Assembly: GCA_949001935.1 (NCBI GenBank) | Contig: CARJLX010000003.1 | Location: forward strand, 1-64,000 | DNA: 64,000 nt | Direction: 5' to 3' | Origin: an uncultured Eubacteriales bacterium | Lineage (GTDB): Bacteria > Bacillota > Clostridia > Christensenellales > UBA1242 | Shown here: piece by piece, positions 16,201 through 21,894 of the stretch | How the letters are laid out: each line of letters starts with the position of its first letter | How positions within the stretch are numbered: position 1 is the stretch's first letter | Program-made: the position numbers and the translations under genes | The notes under the pieces: model-generated | Seen by the model: the letters and a program-made list of their open reading frames with translations, nothing else | Databases searched by the model: none | What the model was told of the DNA's origin: nothing

Positions 16201-17247
16201 TTCCCAAGAGCCTTGATAACCTTCTCTAAGCATAAAGTGACTTGTTGAACTTTCAGTTCTAAGACCTGGCAATCCTGTATTAGCAACAAAACTTGATGTC
16301 ACGCTTGTCACAGCAGTTGTGCCATTAAATAATGCATAGAAGCTTTTTGAATTGATTTCAGTTGCATTAGTTAATGTTGTTTCTTTGCCCTTCCTTTTAT
16401 AAAATTTACCTTCGCCAGCATTTAAAGCAACAGCTCTTCCAGAATTCAATCCTGCTGGATTTTGAACTGTTACTGTTGAAGAACTCTTATTATAAACCCC
16501 TGAAGTTGACAAATAACCTACTGTTTTACAGCTCGTGCTCGCTATATTACTTCTAGCGTCTTGACAACCAATAATTTGAGTGTTTGTTCCATAAGCAAGA
16601 AGTGCACCGCAATAATCAGCGTGAGTTGAAGAGTGTTGATATGAAGTAACGGTTATATCAACAAGTTTTGCACCATTTGTATAACCAAAAAGTCCGGCGT
16701 AATATTTTCCGCCACTCAAAGGAGATGAAATATCAATTGTGGTAATACCATCAATGTAGTAGCCATTTCCATAAAATTCACCGGTGTATGGATATGTAGG
16801 AGTTCCGATAGCAGTCCAAAGCTTACCACTCAAATCTATATTCGCTGTCAAAACATAATTTCTAGTTCTAGCAGCAGAATTAGAATTAGTCACAATTTGA
16901 TAAGCCACAGTTGCAAGATCTGTTGCTGATGTGATTTGATAAAAATCTACACCATTGATTTTAACAGAAGCAAGTTCTGCCTTAACAACAGAGTCTGGAT
17001 CGCTTACCCTTTTATCCTCAATTTCTTTGAACCAAGATTCCTCGTTCATATTCAAAATGTGGTCGTATGTTGTTTCAGCATTTTCTTCATTTTCCCCGAC
17101 ATTTTTATCAGCTTCGGCCGAAACAATAGCCTCACTATTTTCGCTGACAATTTTTGAAGTTTTATTTGCACCAGCAAAGCACAACACCCCTACCGATAAG
17201 AGCATCATTGCGAAGCAGTAAAAACTTCTCAAAATTTTATTTTTCAT
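1267..17247 (-). CDS. giant secreted repeat protein (5326 aa), putative cell-surface adhesin
   Basis: Residues 1-28 form a signal peptide (MKNKILRSF then a hydrophobic stretch). The C-terminus has one transmembrane helix (about 5285-5312, LALSIVGGVLVLLLLILLIL) followed by RRKKKKR, so the bulk of about 5250 residues is extracytoplasmic. No LPXTG motif is visible. GLUG-like modules (ITSATDLATVAYQ...LDLSG-type, GxFYGNG) occur at about residues 95-230 and again near 5180-5270, bracketing the chain. The region about 2140-3520 holds MBG-type modules with K-V/x-YG-DxDP and K-VYN motifs in strict alternation. InlB/Listeria-Bacteroides-type beta repeats (FNANGG, GFxFAGW) occur before and after. The start ATG has AAGGAG just upstream. 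Such proteins in this lineage are assumed to bind host or biofilm ligands; that is inference. A terminator follows at 1147-1179. Confidence 0.93.
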   Translation of the reverse strand: MKNKILRSFYCFAMMLLSVGVLCFAGANKTSKIVSENSEAIVSAEADKNVGENEENAETTYDHILNMNEESWFKEIEDKRVSDPDSVVKAELASVKINGVDFYQITSATDLATVAYQIVTNSNSAARTRNYVLTANIDLSGKLWTAIGTPTYPYTGEFYGNGYYIDGITTIDISSPLSGGKYYAGLFGYTNGAKLVDITVTSYQHSSTHADYCGALLAYGTNTQIIGCQDARSNIASTSCKTVGYLSTSGVYNKSSSTVTVQNPAGLNSGRAVALNAGEGKFYKRKGKETTLTNATEINSKSFYALFNGTTAVTSVTSSFVANTGLPGLRTESSTSHFMLREGYQGSWESVSSSTYSLNVTWTAKTIPTTVDYGYGSTDNDGEGKRIEVYQLPYDALLKGSTAIGIINPLRIGYDFAGFFAGTSNANRLDGDDAAIKYVGDALVDGGSSSEYTIYAQHTVSSSLHTFTLKPVALEGESFTVGKALEEIGTLTNAGWENDDGFIHGTAKNHTPDTNVSFSFTLKWGYTLNTVAIRTAGQTGASANTPYNPVGYMANTNSEGGVRKGVLYAATGSSYPSANPPANHNDPYNKVGVSITNTGREYTVTISNMVAQAEFDVVISREEFAIRLDNVEGNLELSGHETAFTGVSGTSIITPDNQTRVTGTLYTRLGEDFILKTTAKSNFYYMMNPTVVGVADKHYSVSGEGDMMNLLYADSVTFTTKYDNAYVGIQFDNENEAEGRYINFHASTLTVNANILAPEYSTTINGGTLLSMGVLNGSDWSSTTNANTYTASLGNQTITVGNEEFTRFGFKVKYDIGNPYYTFDSIVLNRYEQIDGESVLVLDYAIDAATGEIIIYNSKGQIPPFELDGTYDIKFNIKPIEYTVNVDFYIDDVKLVPGEGETLEKYFDISSSVAGQTNKLLNDNGQVVIGGRGQGVYALSDNYIRASLTDLGKRFLVYADTTAHTSEKGGISNAKVENGVYDATFKVGATKDAQTIEVRFSSKQVVFKFTEDTSTPAGATVGVNPLGSAIMPTIGGNATSSVTGGLNVANGTFELKGSDIDGVNIVSGYFFLNWYIKDGSVIVNPEGSSKYSIQGALTNNDVLSAVGDNGTTSLTISLVAALQAKTISITLDGTGDDNNLVARKVGSEYVYDETSLTQAYTFTQDLHLAEADRKTIDFTQNDFYKVASLWTGWTTEVVNIADKSTNTRFTADELAIIWAEGEAKTYGADPTPYYIDKEDNGSIIFKPVFEARELTVGVISATDGESAGERIGGLTVKIGSTITLTANQNVNAGTFSSTVNNDSKVDATILDGYHAVAFNLIGATTETRNADQEGENENVKLATYTFEESTIKTLLNEEDWFITSKEGDELTIRAKVAPNIYNVSIEAINLNRDGGELYPETLTWNNETGEAQTGHTYAFNIRYQANLGEYLNSIQFNMEREGYDLVSLIDASTTNNPATFATRAGSTWDVNNSIFNVSKNVVLKAVWKVKEEGKFIQLGLQQFTPFYNGNQQTVATASITTKDGGVALNSTLANGEQVIRQAWNKNGSSLNVLSGTNVNEFENEDGSYKTYTYTIQVRDMLSNDSSNYYEISVSTTTAKVQASHVQMTKPDIRSYYSGTDTFYGVKNETEDFTTLGNLVYNETGLTSEVVGVTNKTITIVDSNKKFIADNTNKYTAKYEISIPDDIASNLIGLNKVSNGLYTIEATEAITIVATPLTATAYGNGLYIADGVKQYPLYRVEDATEYSIYNTAIFNFDGQLITSSGAIGTYDYSTGITWNKMPTIMKGEDDVTSNFTISLAGSFEIENPNEENAYKFNFSARDIQAVEGALNATVNSNAQITVSHIAVKIKDGAAFDDIAIDGTLYTYYKNGVAILTIYGNGTNNLVVVARKHAEIDGVESDLEISLTISASEGQGDYKFNGFYSRFDITDFPSVNNENVQAVLNGVQAGTADDVTTTATYTSTFDGVLVYSNVKPIELGLYGSDSEMVYVSVGSPLTYANPSQAGFDFAGWAGELTGVNATVNGKNTVISVSADASLTKEKLTSTWTIAEPEVEVVNTFARDADPEGFTLNREDVITAIKNESTDLNYSYSWFKKDGTLLASKSNSFKFDGTLACDGDYYILITVSRSGYTDVTKQVPFTIQMSPITLSMTEEDKAIVYNNTNLALQIMVDVINTRVNGSDTTSTIAVGNYLTTTTKSFFFTIKKGDTTVTEIKEAGDYTITLDYDSNYFVGTKTSFNVKVNPYAYEVKNSDISLSKPYGDPDPALIATLVLNNENVEVEFTRVQGNDVGYYDLATVNCANKNYAITLAKGEDRPQFEITRAESTLVIEIVDEKVLTKVYNAENTAISVAPVKAEGSENIIGWRLAVNTGTTTVYSNLNLSVRNSAGEVSTLTGEAIANAFTGITFSVVDGGLNVKADGHAVEINIANTANYTSAKFSTEATKVYVTPFVYEVSKTDVATLTKVYGDADPELKIEKTIAETGETLTLTFERAAGIDVGEYALTLTNAEAYTNYTLSVASDAVFTITKAQKLSVEIADTSILTKVYNTKNTTVEIQPVITDGKVSGWKLVVLDGETTKESALTFAGLSVEAIENALRGVTISITDEDVNVASYNLAITIADGNFESVEFATTYNYTITKRTFVVEQKLLDNARNHVWKYYGQADPELSATVTTDLDETITITFDRTAGEGIGWYDLTVKNADANPNYNIVLSTEEGKVPRFEIREVEDRLTIEISEADIAKFTKVYNTEKTTITAVLEDGVWYLVVSDTTNGQIVKAEMTLRLVNTDNVENVLASMDGVFKNIDFSLPENNENVGEYPIAVTSSEGANYKNVAFKTVPTFTVTKLAYTITSADVASLNKVYGLADTGAFDITVSPVAGHPETIYLTRASGEDVGSYELTLTTGHEYKNYDLTIASDAKFVINALSDTLKITIDNPSVFTKAYNGFETKLVLEKVTTEGVVSYRLVAKNSNETTIANSNLTLELTDGTISDAIIENALRGVSFTLNASSANVGDYTIDLSVDDSEKNISNFELQGTNKFVITRFNHTITLAELQEKNMFKFFGQEDPTLEISYNLVREEDVTVKFSKATGEEIGWYDLTITNNAENPNYNFTLAENAKFEIKKSTGILRIILSDDGAEAFKQETKNKSYNGKNIGIDFEFNSTTNKWEMFAFDVEADGSKGAELARSAFNIFVRNANETEGTPLTSGYAFEHIDEEFSLYFTRKETKNADAYRIMREVTGTTYSAVEFGEWRYVTIGKAEIEVKSVSKKFNRDVNFSSTTDTVLFAGYVAGEEADNAIVVSGVFDDANVGTRNIVADSLKLTGANSSNYVVSAASVKTGTIEKSEAKVSISLDISGKTFVYGTFAHEMLDADILAEVGTPVVSIEGETINPIELGLISIAKVEFVDYTATGAGLIPVGTIKLRITLSSESYGNLPTGEENVFEVVITPMLLDFSDVKLDKEYDGNTLLPTNVDFGIEDLIKNGDIVTASATGAFTSEMPGATTTTDTKVVLSGADAGNYDIAENGHSSGTISQTTLSFKVNFNEEAIEVEDGKEISNKIADFTVSYPTEDYITEFEKFNKLPRRTGFTADGWFYKVNEEVDGVATEVTKYIRTSAEMQTTLLDAFKNGKTLEIFANWVINKVNITFESVDNIQTLDGKAVATVQVDYYSNINFAVVAKEGYKFADAELRTTGTAKLSVTSSGSKTGAFKLENVNANTTIKFVTQAINVTINISDGVHKYVGVEGLTNSWGENGRKVAYSTLITGSLASHLPTMTLTAGTYTFDHWTYGSDNRILASDATISSLFASEENDFILNFTANWEAVEYTIKFNANGGTFVDGTPSDLTVKFGQALFTNKEGVTELPKVNMDGKNQTWNSSDLGTGTTYIISTELQTIGRKVGEGYELTLYANFANAKSTLTIKVEGSVGVGNEFASILDGNTPVVDGFTKDLIYGEQTLVIDIRVNPGWDYKAVVTNGQFDLDTTTQGQITIANLASNSTLTISAVARTNNLTLTLNNATLDETSIKVTSKDGVETNGSVKDGVIQVKTSEKLKFTVNPNAGYIFDEESTVSIASSGTFTKTINANGTITIEWAGFTADSPITVSASAKTNTITLNDSSSVLSKVSFNEEEINVTGGSINFKTGTKVTIKVTLKYGYRDAQITLSDESITLVKESEDKNADTNLYYAVFTLEGFTADFNLTITASPREYGFTVVSSDNTMGSVAPTSVMVKYTQSATFTATANTASGYVFAYWAVNYGTENEIILSDDAVFNMVLDEKVRDALESGDGSKVTITGVFSLAEKDVTIAVGEYGSLTYKLGEGEEKTINAESQETFKARYDNVLVITLSPRKHYEVASIKYYDLAGNEISGNWYNAEEGVISFNVEHDTPSKVEISYKPSKAIVNVNARLNINGQFTFGSTLGGTIMLTDKDGNEYRDLIIDEEIQYVTYKVDTISDNILYFVARNNKGYSMVVSSPSEGVIIDHSYTTDGYDLYTVMGVYNNAQIYATFTANTNTINVQFVDENGNSISAGKIIVEETNTIVATGNYSSNTNIFAVTGATNQIKLTANVGLSHSFIIEGDNRPSVQSNLNIEVKEINKADKVSTGFNEFVEIIINEVNADGNIKIKVEPKRYNIVFVSDGREIAGSRIQNVTYGSELNIDENVRRAITLTKDKNVLLGYFTYEMGLGTQYIDRNMNATKVWTEEGYTWNGAQYIASDNYDEDTDTFRLYASWLFEKENFTIDFIPDALKGVKEDLSVVDVFANLDANTSWTNADDLLYASVQSGVELVIRPYNFEGYTFSHWLIERVDLDGKVENITERREEFTLTAINGDTLIKAVYFANFELAISKDGGGVAELIQNNVSLGAIGSFDTGLKFSIVAHANAGFTFLGWYDKEGNQVISADDTSFNLSTRSYSYNFAEPREIPLYLEARFEGDIVGAMFVTDGLGENARIDEIMLSDGTQITDFNKEFTTKVGQVITVTLTAEFGHGIDWEGNAKFTNLESRYDSYSKTTTYKFEYRIQAEDLEELGNTSNKYVVRLIPKATKNEVIYKFTLGVLNSERPNEASLAGTFSYNAPDGQVYPIKSGDSIPPVPYGTSISLNVTLNANYEISANSQLESVVLITGEGETGRHNITSSSSVVINPNGRNVNIVIDYNFLKEFEAGKNVEVLINFKRAYWTEVASESLKGTGSVENPYIIENVKDMAYVAKMVNDENSQEFANAHYVVTGDLDFSGRFWVPIGTRENPFNGTFDFGKIVVSNVEHDPDLTLTYKDPSTRFNGLFWVCGDNAKFIQANSNLILALSIVGGVLVLLLLILLILLLLRRKKKKRMEQLANG

Positions 17248-17669
17248 ATCTCACTCCTTTTTCTTCCATTCGTCCCCAAATAGAATATTTATATACATGA
17301 ATATCATATCAAAATCTCTTTAAAAAGGCAAACGAATTTACAACAAATTTAAAATTCTTTATCAGCCTCTTTGCCTTTATTTTCCCAGCGAATAAATATT
17401 CGAATATTTTTAAAAGCTTATCAAAATTTTATAAAACCAATAATTCAATAAAACTTTAATAAAAACACAAAAAATATCGAATTTTTAATGTATTTTTTGA
17501 ATATTTTCCATTTTTATTTATATTTTTTGATTTTTTATTAATTTATTTAAAAAATATTTTTCAAGTTCTTATTTTTAAAAATACTTTTTCAATTAAAAAA
17601 CAAATATTTATTTTTTGTTTAATTTAAAAAAAAATAAATAAAACAAGCCAATTATTTTTATGTTTTTAT
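17248..17669. other. 422-base intergenic region, extremely AT-rich
   Basis: Apart from the Shine-Dalgarno AAGGAG of the giant gene (about 17254-17262) and possible -10-like TATAAA/TATGAT sequences on the minus strand near 17290-17310, I see no gene. From about 17340 to 17660 the sequence is almost only A and T runs. No G+C-rich terminator stem is visible after the SpoIIP-like gene. Confidence 0.5.
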
Positions 17670-18800
17670 TTATTTTTTATTTTTTTTACGATTTTTTGCG
17701 ATTTTTTTGTTTTTATAATTAATTATCAAAATCGCTGACACTCCGCCAACACCTAAAATGATAGGCACAACCACCCAAGCAACCCAGCCTGAATTGTTAT
17801 TTTTTGTCTTGTCCCCCTCTTCTACAACGGGGCTACTATTAGTGGATGGGGCCTTGTTGTCAACAGTTATATCTCCATTTTCTTCCTCTTTACTTGCATA
17901 AAGAGTTGTGTTTACAACCTCTGCAAGATAAGGAACTGCACTTAAAACACTTTCTTTTTCTATCATATGTGTTCCCATTTCAAATAAAAGGTCTGTCGAT
18001 TGTAAGGACTGATTATAATGACCCTTTCCGCAATAGATATCCAAAAAAAGCCAAGGATACATACTATTACCTATCGCAAAAAGATTTTGAGCAAATTTAT
18101 AATTTTCATTAAAGTTTGGATTAGATTTTCCAACAACTATTCGAACTTTACTAAATTCTCGCTCTCCTTGTTTCGCAAGATAATAACTTTTTGCAACACC
18201 ATCTCTATGAATATCAAACATCGCATCAGGATTTTCATTAGAAAACAACTTGTTTGCTGTCACGCTTGAGCGAGAATAAGCCGAAGAATTGTGAGGAATA
18301 TGTAAAGTTTGATCTAAAACAACACTTATCCCTTTTTTCTCTAACGCAGTTTTTAGATTTTTTGCTACATCATGAATACCTCCTGCTCCATAAATACTGT
18401 CATAGCCATCACTTGGAAGATAACTTTCATCATTATGAGTCATATATAAACATATTTTTTTAGTTTTTCTACTGCCATCTTTTGAAAATTGATTTGGCAA
18501 ATCGCCTAAGTTATCTCTGTTTATTGAAGGAATATTTATTCTTCCTATTTTTTTAGCATAACCATTGAAGCCATCCACCTTATAAACTTCATATTCATAA
18601 AAATCTTTGGTGATAAAGGTGTCTCCTTCCTCAATACTGCTCCTTTCACTTATAATATTATTTTCCTCGTCAAAGACAACATAACTTTGACTTGTGTCAC
18701 CATCATCCGCAATAGTAAAACACTCAACATTTACAACAAAATATGTTAATGGAAGAATCATTAATAAAACCATAATAAAACAAATTAATTTATTTTTCAT
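17670..18800 (-). CDS. spoIIP: SpoIIP-like sporulation amidase/endopeptidase, membrane-anchored
   Basis: 376 residues. After an N-terminal hydrophobic segment (about 5-28) the domain at about 110-300 has the SpoIIP signature: YMTHNDESYLP (SpoIIP HTHTSES region), DIHRDG, VVGKSNPNFNEN, YPWLFLDI and YNQSLQSTDLLFEMGTH. In spore formers SpoIIP cleaves peptide cross-links and glycan chains of septal peptidoglycan with SpoIID during engulfment. Unusual is a second, C-terminal transmembrane helix (WVAWVVVPIILGVGGVSAIL) ending in a basic tail, so both ends would be membrane-held. There is no clear Shine-Dalgarno sequence; TAATAT lies close to the start. Not next to gpr as is usual elsewhere. Confidence 0.85.
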   Translation of the reverse strand: MKNKLICFIMVLLMILPLTYFVVNVECFTIADDGDTSQSYVVFDEENNIISERSSIEEGDTFITKDFYEYEVYKVDGFNGYAKKIGRINIPSINRDNLGDLPNQFSKDGSRKTKKICLYMTHNDESYLPSDGYDSIYGAGGIHDVAKNLKTALEKKGISVVLDQTLHIPHNSSAYSRSSVTANKLFSNENPDAMFDIHRDGVAKSYYLAKQGEREFSKVRIVVGKSNPNFNENYKFAQNLFAIGNSMYPWLFLDIYCGKGHYNQSLQSTDLLFEMGTHMIEKESVLSAVPYLAEVVNTTLYASKEEENGDITVDNKAPSTNSSPVVEEGDKTKNNNSGWVAWVVVPIILGVGGVSAILIINYKNKKIAKNRKKNKK

Positions 18801-18847
18801 ATAAATATTATGATTAATAATACAATTTTAATGTAAAAACACAATAA

Positions 18848-18876
18848 AAACCTGCTTTATTTAGCAGGTTTTTTAT
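18848..18876 (-). terminator. terminator whose loop contains the stop codon
   Basis: AAACCTGCT and AGCAGGTTT pair; the stop codon TAA of the 185-residue membrane protein (18859-18857) sits in the loop, and the upstream arm encodes its last residues (KPAK). On the minus strand a T run follows. The transcript of the membrane protein gene should end here. Confidence 0.85.
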
Positions 18877-19414
18877 TTTCAATCTTTTCTTGATTAGAAA
18901 CTTTAACTTTTTCAGTCTTTACTTTTTTAGTTTTTTCTCTTTTCACACCCTTTCTTCTGCTTGGTGCAAAGAAAATTGATAATAATCCAGCAGCCATTGC
19001 AGATAAGAAGCCATAACCCAATGTAGAATTCATAAAATTATTTGCCCCTGTTTTTCCAAGCCAATATAATACAAACATAACAGAAGACAACAATATAAAG
19101 AAGAAAAATCCACAAGCAATTAATCGAACTTCTACCCTTGGGGTTTTATTTCCCGCAGCCCTACCAATAAGATCTACCAAAGCAAGTAAAATCATAAGAC
19201 CTGCAAAAACCATTGCGATTAATAATAAAATCTTTCCTAAAAGGTGATATATATTTTCAAAGTTCTCAAAGTTTAAAATATCATAACAATTTAATTGTTT
19301 AAACCCCTCGTTATTTTCAGCCATACCTTCGCCAGAATACGACCAAAATACAGGTTTAGAAAACATAACAAAGGCAATTACGCCGAGAATTATGGTAAAT
19401 ACTGAAGCTACCAT
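18857..19414 (-). CDS. four-helix membrane protein of unknown function
   Basis: 185 residues with four hydrophobic segments (about 5-25, 60-82, 95-117, 127-147) and a highly basic cytoplasmic tail (KRRKGVKREKTKKVKTEKVKV). I do not recognise a family. The Shine-Dalgarno sequence GGAGGG lies 7-9 bases before the ATG, and a promoter TTGACA (19463-19458), 17-base spacer, TATTAT (19440-19435) precedes it, so it is a single-gene unit. Its terminator overlaps the stop codon. Confidence 0.75.
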   Translation of the reverse strand: MVASVFTIILGVIAFVMFSKPVFWSYSGEGMAENNEGFKQLNCYDILNFENFENIYHLLGKILLLIAMVFAGLMILLALVDLIGRAAGNKTPRVEVRLIACGFFFFILLSSVMFVLYWLGKTGANNFMNSTLGYGFLSAMAAGLLSIFFAPSRRKGVKREKTKKVKTEKVKVSNQEKIENKKPAK

Positions 19415-19434
19415 GTTTCCCTCCTTTTTTGGTT

Positions 19435-19463
19435 ATAATATCATTAAAATATGATTTTGTCAA
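19435..19463 (-). promoter_or_regulatory. promoter of the four-helix membrane protein
   Basis: Minus strand TTGACA at 19463-19458, 17-base spacer, TATTAT at 19440-19435; start codon 20 bases further on behind GGAGG. Confidence 0.75.
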
Positions 19464-19499
19464 TAGTAAAATTAAAAAACAGTCACTATTAAGATATAA

Positions 19500-19530
19500 A
19501 AAGATAGGTTTACAATTATTTAACCTATCT
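19500..19530 (-). terminator. terminator of the ABC exporter gene
   Basis: GATAGGTT pairs with AACCTATC around an AT loop directly after the exporter stop codon, followed on the minus strand by TTTTTAT. Confidence 0.8.
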
Positions 19531-21297
19531 CTAACCTTCAATTTTATATAAATTTTTATACTCTTCACAGTCTTTTAGCAACTCTTTATGATTTCCACTT
19601 GCAATAATTTCGCCCTTTTTCATAAAATAAATAACATCAGTATCCACAATTGTTGACAATCTATGTGCAACAATAATTACTGTTTTATTTTTGCTTATGT
19701 TATCAATAACATCCTTTATTTTAGCCTGATTTTCATTATCTAAAGCACTTGTTGCTTCATCAAAGATTAAAATATCACTATCTTTTAAAAACGATCTCGC
19801 AATTGCCATTCTTTGTTTTTGTCCACCAGAAAGCATAACTCCACCTTCGCCAAGTTTTGTTTCATAACCCTCTGGGAGCGATTTTATAAAATCATAAATT
19901 TGTGCCTTTTTACATGCTTTATCTAATTCTTTTTGCGAGGCATCAGGTTTTATTAGAAGTAGATTTTCTTTTACAGTAAAATTGAATATATACGGGTCTT
20001 GCGGAACAATAGTTATCATATCACGCAGGTCTTTTTTAGAAAAATCCGCCAGATCATAACCGCCTATAAATATTTTTTCTCGCCCAACATCATAGGTCTT
20101 ATTTAAAAGTTTTATAATTGTACTTTTCCCACTTCCACTTTCTCCAACCAGAGCAATCTTTTGCCCCTGCTTTACATTTAATGAAAAGTCATTTAAAACC
20201 TCATTTTTATCATTATAAGAAAAATTTAAATCTTTAATAATTATATCTTTGCATTTAGGCATTTTTTTGAATAAACTTTTCTCTGGAAATTCTTCAAATC
20301 CTTCATAGTAGCCATCTAAAAGTTCGTAAATTCGCTTAGCGTAACTTGCCCCATCATTAACCTTTTCAAAAATGTAAGAAATACAATTAAACATTGAGCT
20401 TACCTTACTTCTAAAAATATACACAGTAAATGCCGCAGCAAAAGTTGTTATATCAAACTTAATAAGAAGAAAGCAAAGAGCAATAAAGCCAAAAGCTAAT
20501 ACACAAGAACATGCATTTGCAATTCTATTCAAAAAATACTGCCTTCTATTGAATTTTGCGTCAGTTTCGGCTGTATCTTTGAGCGACTCGCCAATCTTTT
20601 CTATAACATTATTTTGAATATTATAGCTTTTTATATCTCTAGCACCTTTCACAAGTTCAGTTAAATTACTTCGGCTTATATCAGCCTTTTCGTAAGTAAC
20701 CTGCCTATTTTTTGTTCTTTGCCTAGACCTATAAGTCCAGAAAAAACACATAATTAAAGCTTCAATTAAACAATATAAACCAAGCCAAGGGCTCGCAAAG
20801 AATATATACGCAAAAACAGCAACCTGAGAAAGAACAACACATATGTAATCTATTATAGTCACATAAATACCTGCAAGTTTGCCAGGCTCACCATTAATTG
20901 TACCCGTCAGTTTTCCGCTACCATACAAATCAAAGTTTTTTGTTTTTAAATTTAATGTAGCCCTTAAAAGTTTGTTTTGTATGTTTAATGCCACCTTGCA
21001 TTGAAATTTCTGTGAAAATGTGCCATAAAACAACATTGCTGAAAAGTGAGAAGCAACCAATGTTAAGCAAATAAACAAACCATTTTTTAATAAGCCTGTC
21101 AAATCCTGCTGGGTAAATGCATTCATCAGCCCTTGAGTAAAAAATGGCGTGAAAACAGTAAATAATACTGCTAAAACACAACCGATTGTAATCGAAAACA
21201 ATAAACCCTTATAAGGTTTTACAAAGGCAAGGGATTTGAAGAAATATTTTACACTAACTTTATCTTCTTTTTTAGTTTTTTGCTTTGTCTCTCCCAT
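19531..21297 (-). CDS. ABC exporter half-transporter (fused membrane and ATPase domains)
   Basis: 588 residues from the ATG at 21297, chosen because GGAGG stands 8 bases before it; the open frame begins five codons earlier at a TTG that overlaps that ribosome site. N-terminal type-I exporter membrane domain with six helices (about 30-310), then an ATPase domain: Walker A GESGSGKST, Q-loop VPQDPYIFNF, signature LSGGQKQRMAIARS, Walker B DILIFDEATSALD and H-loop AHRLST. It probably acts as a homodimer exporting a lipid, peptide or drug; the substrate cannot be told. It is monocistronic, read from a promoter with a nine-base C tract between the -35 and -10 boxes. Confidence 0.93.
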   Translation of the reverse strand: MGETKQKTKKEDKVSVKYFFKSLAFVKPYKGLLFSITIGCVLAVLFTVFTPFFTQGLMNAFTQQDLTGLLKNGLFICLTLVASHFSAMLFYGTFSQKFQCKVALNIQNKLLRATLNLKTKNFDLYGSGKLTGTINGEPGKLAGIYVTIIDYICVVLSQVAVFAYIFFASPWLGLYCLIEALIMCFFWTYRSRQRTKNRQVTYEKADISRSNLTELVKGARDIKSYNIQNNVIEKIGESLKDTAETDAKFNRRQYFLNRIANACSCVLAFGFIALCFLLIKFDITTFAAAFTVYIFRSKVSSMFNCISYIFEKVNDGASYAKRIYELLDGYYEGFEEFPEKSLFKKMPKCKDIIIKDLNFSYNDKNEVLNDFSLNVKQGQKIALVGESGSGKSTIIKLLNKTYDVGREKIFIGGYDLADFSKKDLRDMITIVPQDPYIFNFTVKENLLLIKPDASQKELDKACKKAQIYDFIKSLPEGYETKLGEGGVMLSGGQKQRMAIARSFLKDSDILIFDEATSALDNENQAKIKDVIDNISKNKTVIIVAHRLSTIVDTDVIYFMKKGEIIASGNHKELLKDCEEYKNLYKIEG

Positions 21298-21325
21298 ACC
21301 TCCCTCCTCCAATTCAATAATTTCT

Positions 21326-21349
21326 ATTATATACGGGGGGGGGTGTCAA
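21326..21349 (-). promoter_or_regulatory. exporter promoter with a C9 tract and a short 12-base spacer
   Basis: Minus strand TTGACA (21349-21344), nine C (21343-21335), GTA, then TATAAT (21331-21326). Twelve bases is too short for a normal sigma-A spacer; five more bases in the tract would give 17. The start codon follows 28 bases downstream. This looks like a slipped, weak state of a length-variable promoter. Confidence 0.6.
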
Positions 21350-21422
21350 GAGGAATCTTAAAAGTACCAAAAAATTTTGCAACCCTAAATTGCAAGATAT
21401 TTTTATAATTGACTAATAACCT

Positions 21423-21638
21423 TTAATAATCGCTCCTGCCAAGCATATAATCTGCTGAAACTTTGAAGAAATCACAAATTGCTTTTATCGCATAGATACC
21501 AGGTTCTCGCAATCCATTCTCCCACAAGGATATAATAGATTTGCTAACCTTCAATTCTTCGGCAAGTTTTACCTGACCTAATCCTTTTTCTTTTCTAAGT
21601 TCCTTTAACCTTTCTCCAAATATATTATTATTTTCCAT
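21423..21638 (-). CDS. XRE/Cro-CI family transcriptional regulator
   Basis: 71 residues, essentially one helix-turn-helix domain: FGERLKELRKEKGLGQVKLAEELKVSKSIISLWENG (helices 2 and 3 around QVKLAEEL and SKSIISLWE), then a dimer-forming helix and a DYMLGRSD ending typical of these small repressors. The start region overlaps a double palindrome (21648-21694), which strongly suggests autoregulation. Other targets could be the small gene at 21775 or the exporter, but no second operator copy was seen there. Confidence 0.88.
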   Translation of the reverse strand: MENNNIFGERLKELRKEKGLGQVKLAEELKVSKSIISLWENGLREPGIYAIKAICDFFKVSADYMLGRSDY

Positions 21639-21647
21639 AGTTATATT

Positions 21648-21694
21648 TTCTCACAAGTGTAAGAAAATATAACTTAATCTTACAATTGTGAGAA
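21648..21694. promoter_or_regulatory. paired operator palindromes upstream of the XRE regulator
   Basis: Two inverted copies, TTCTCACAAGTGTAAGA (21648-21664) and TCTTACAATTGTGAGAA (21678-21694), are reverse complements of each other except at one base. Each copy is itself nearly palindromic (TCTYACAA-TTGTRAGA). Their centres are 30 bases apart, about three helical turns, so two repressor dimers could sit on the same face. It lies 10 bases before the regulator start codon. Confidence 0.8.
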
Positions 21695-21774
21695 TTTTGT
21701 CGTATGATGGCAAAATCTTTTAAACGATAACTTTTATTTGACATATTTTTGTTCAAAAATGGGACTATAATAAT

Positions 21775-21894
21775 ATGAAAAACAATAAAAATAAACGAAA
21801 AAATAAATTTAAAAGTAAAAACGACCCTCTTGGGTCGTATACTGGCAATTGTTTAGTTGAAGAAGAGCCTATTCAAGACGCTGATGATTTATAA
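21775..21894 (+). CDS. small conserved-type protein (39 aa) ending EEEPIQDADDL
   Basis: ATG at 21775 opens a basic, Lys/Asn-rich stretch followed by DPLGSYTG and an acidic end EEEPIQDADDL. I recall very similar DPxGSYTG...PVQDADDL small proteins as widespread in Clostridia, of unknown function; I cannot check this here. It ends at 21894, directly abutting the last base of the convergent PLP enzyme gene. A TATAAT stands only three bases before the ATG and a TTGACA 22 bases before that, without a Shine-Dalgarno sequence. Confidence 0.7.
   Translation: MKNNKNKRKNKFKSKNDPLGSYTGNCLVEEEPIQDADDL

Noticed and set aside
2311..17221. Plus-strand open frames within the giant gene
   Set aside because: They are antisense shadows of a strongly coding repeat gene, without ribosome sites or recognisable proteins.
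19356..19568. 70-codon minus-strand frame between the membrane protein and the exporter
   Set aside because: It overlaps the terminator, promoter and start of neighbouring genes and has no ribosome site.
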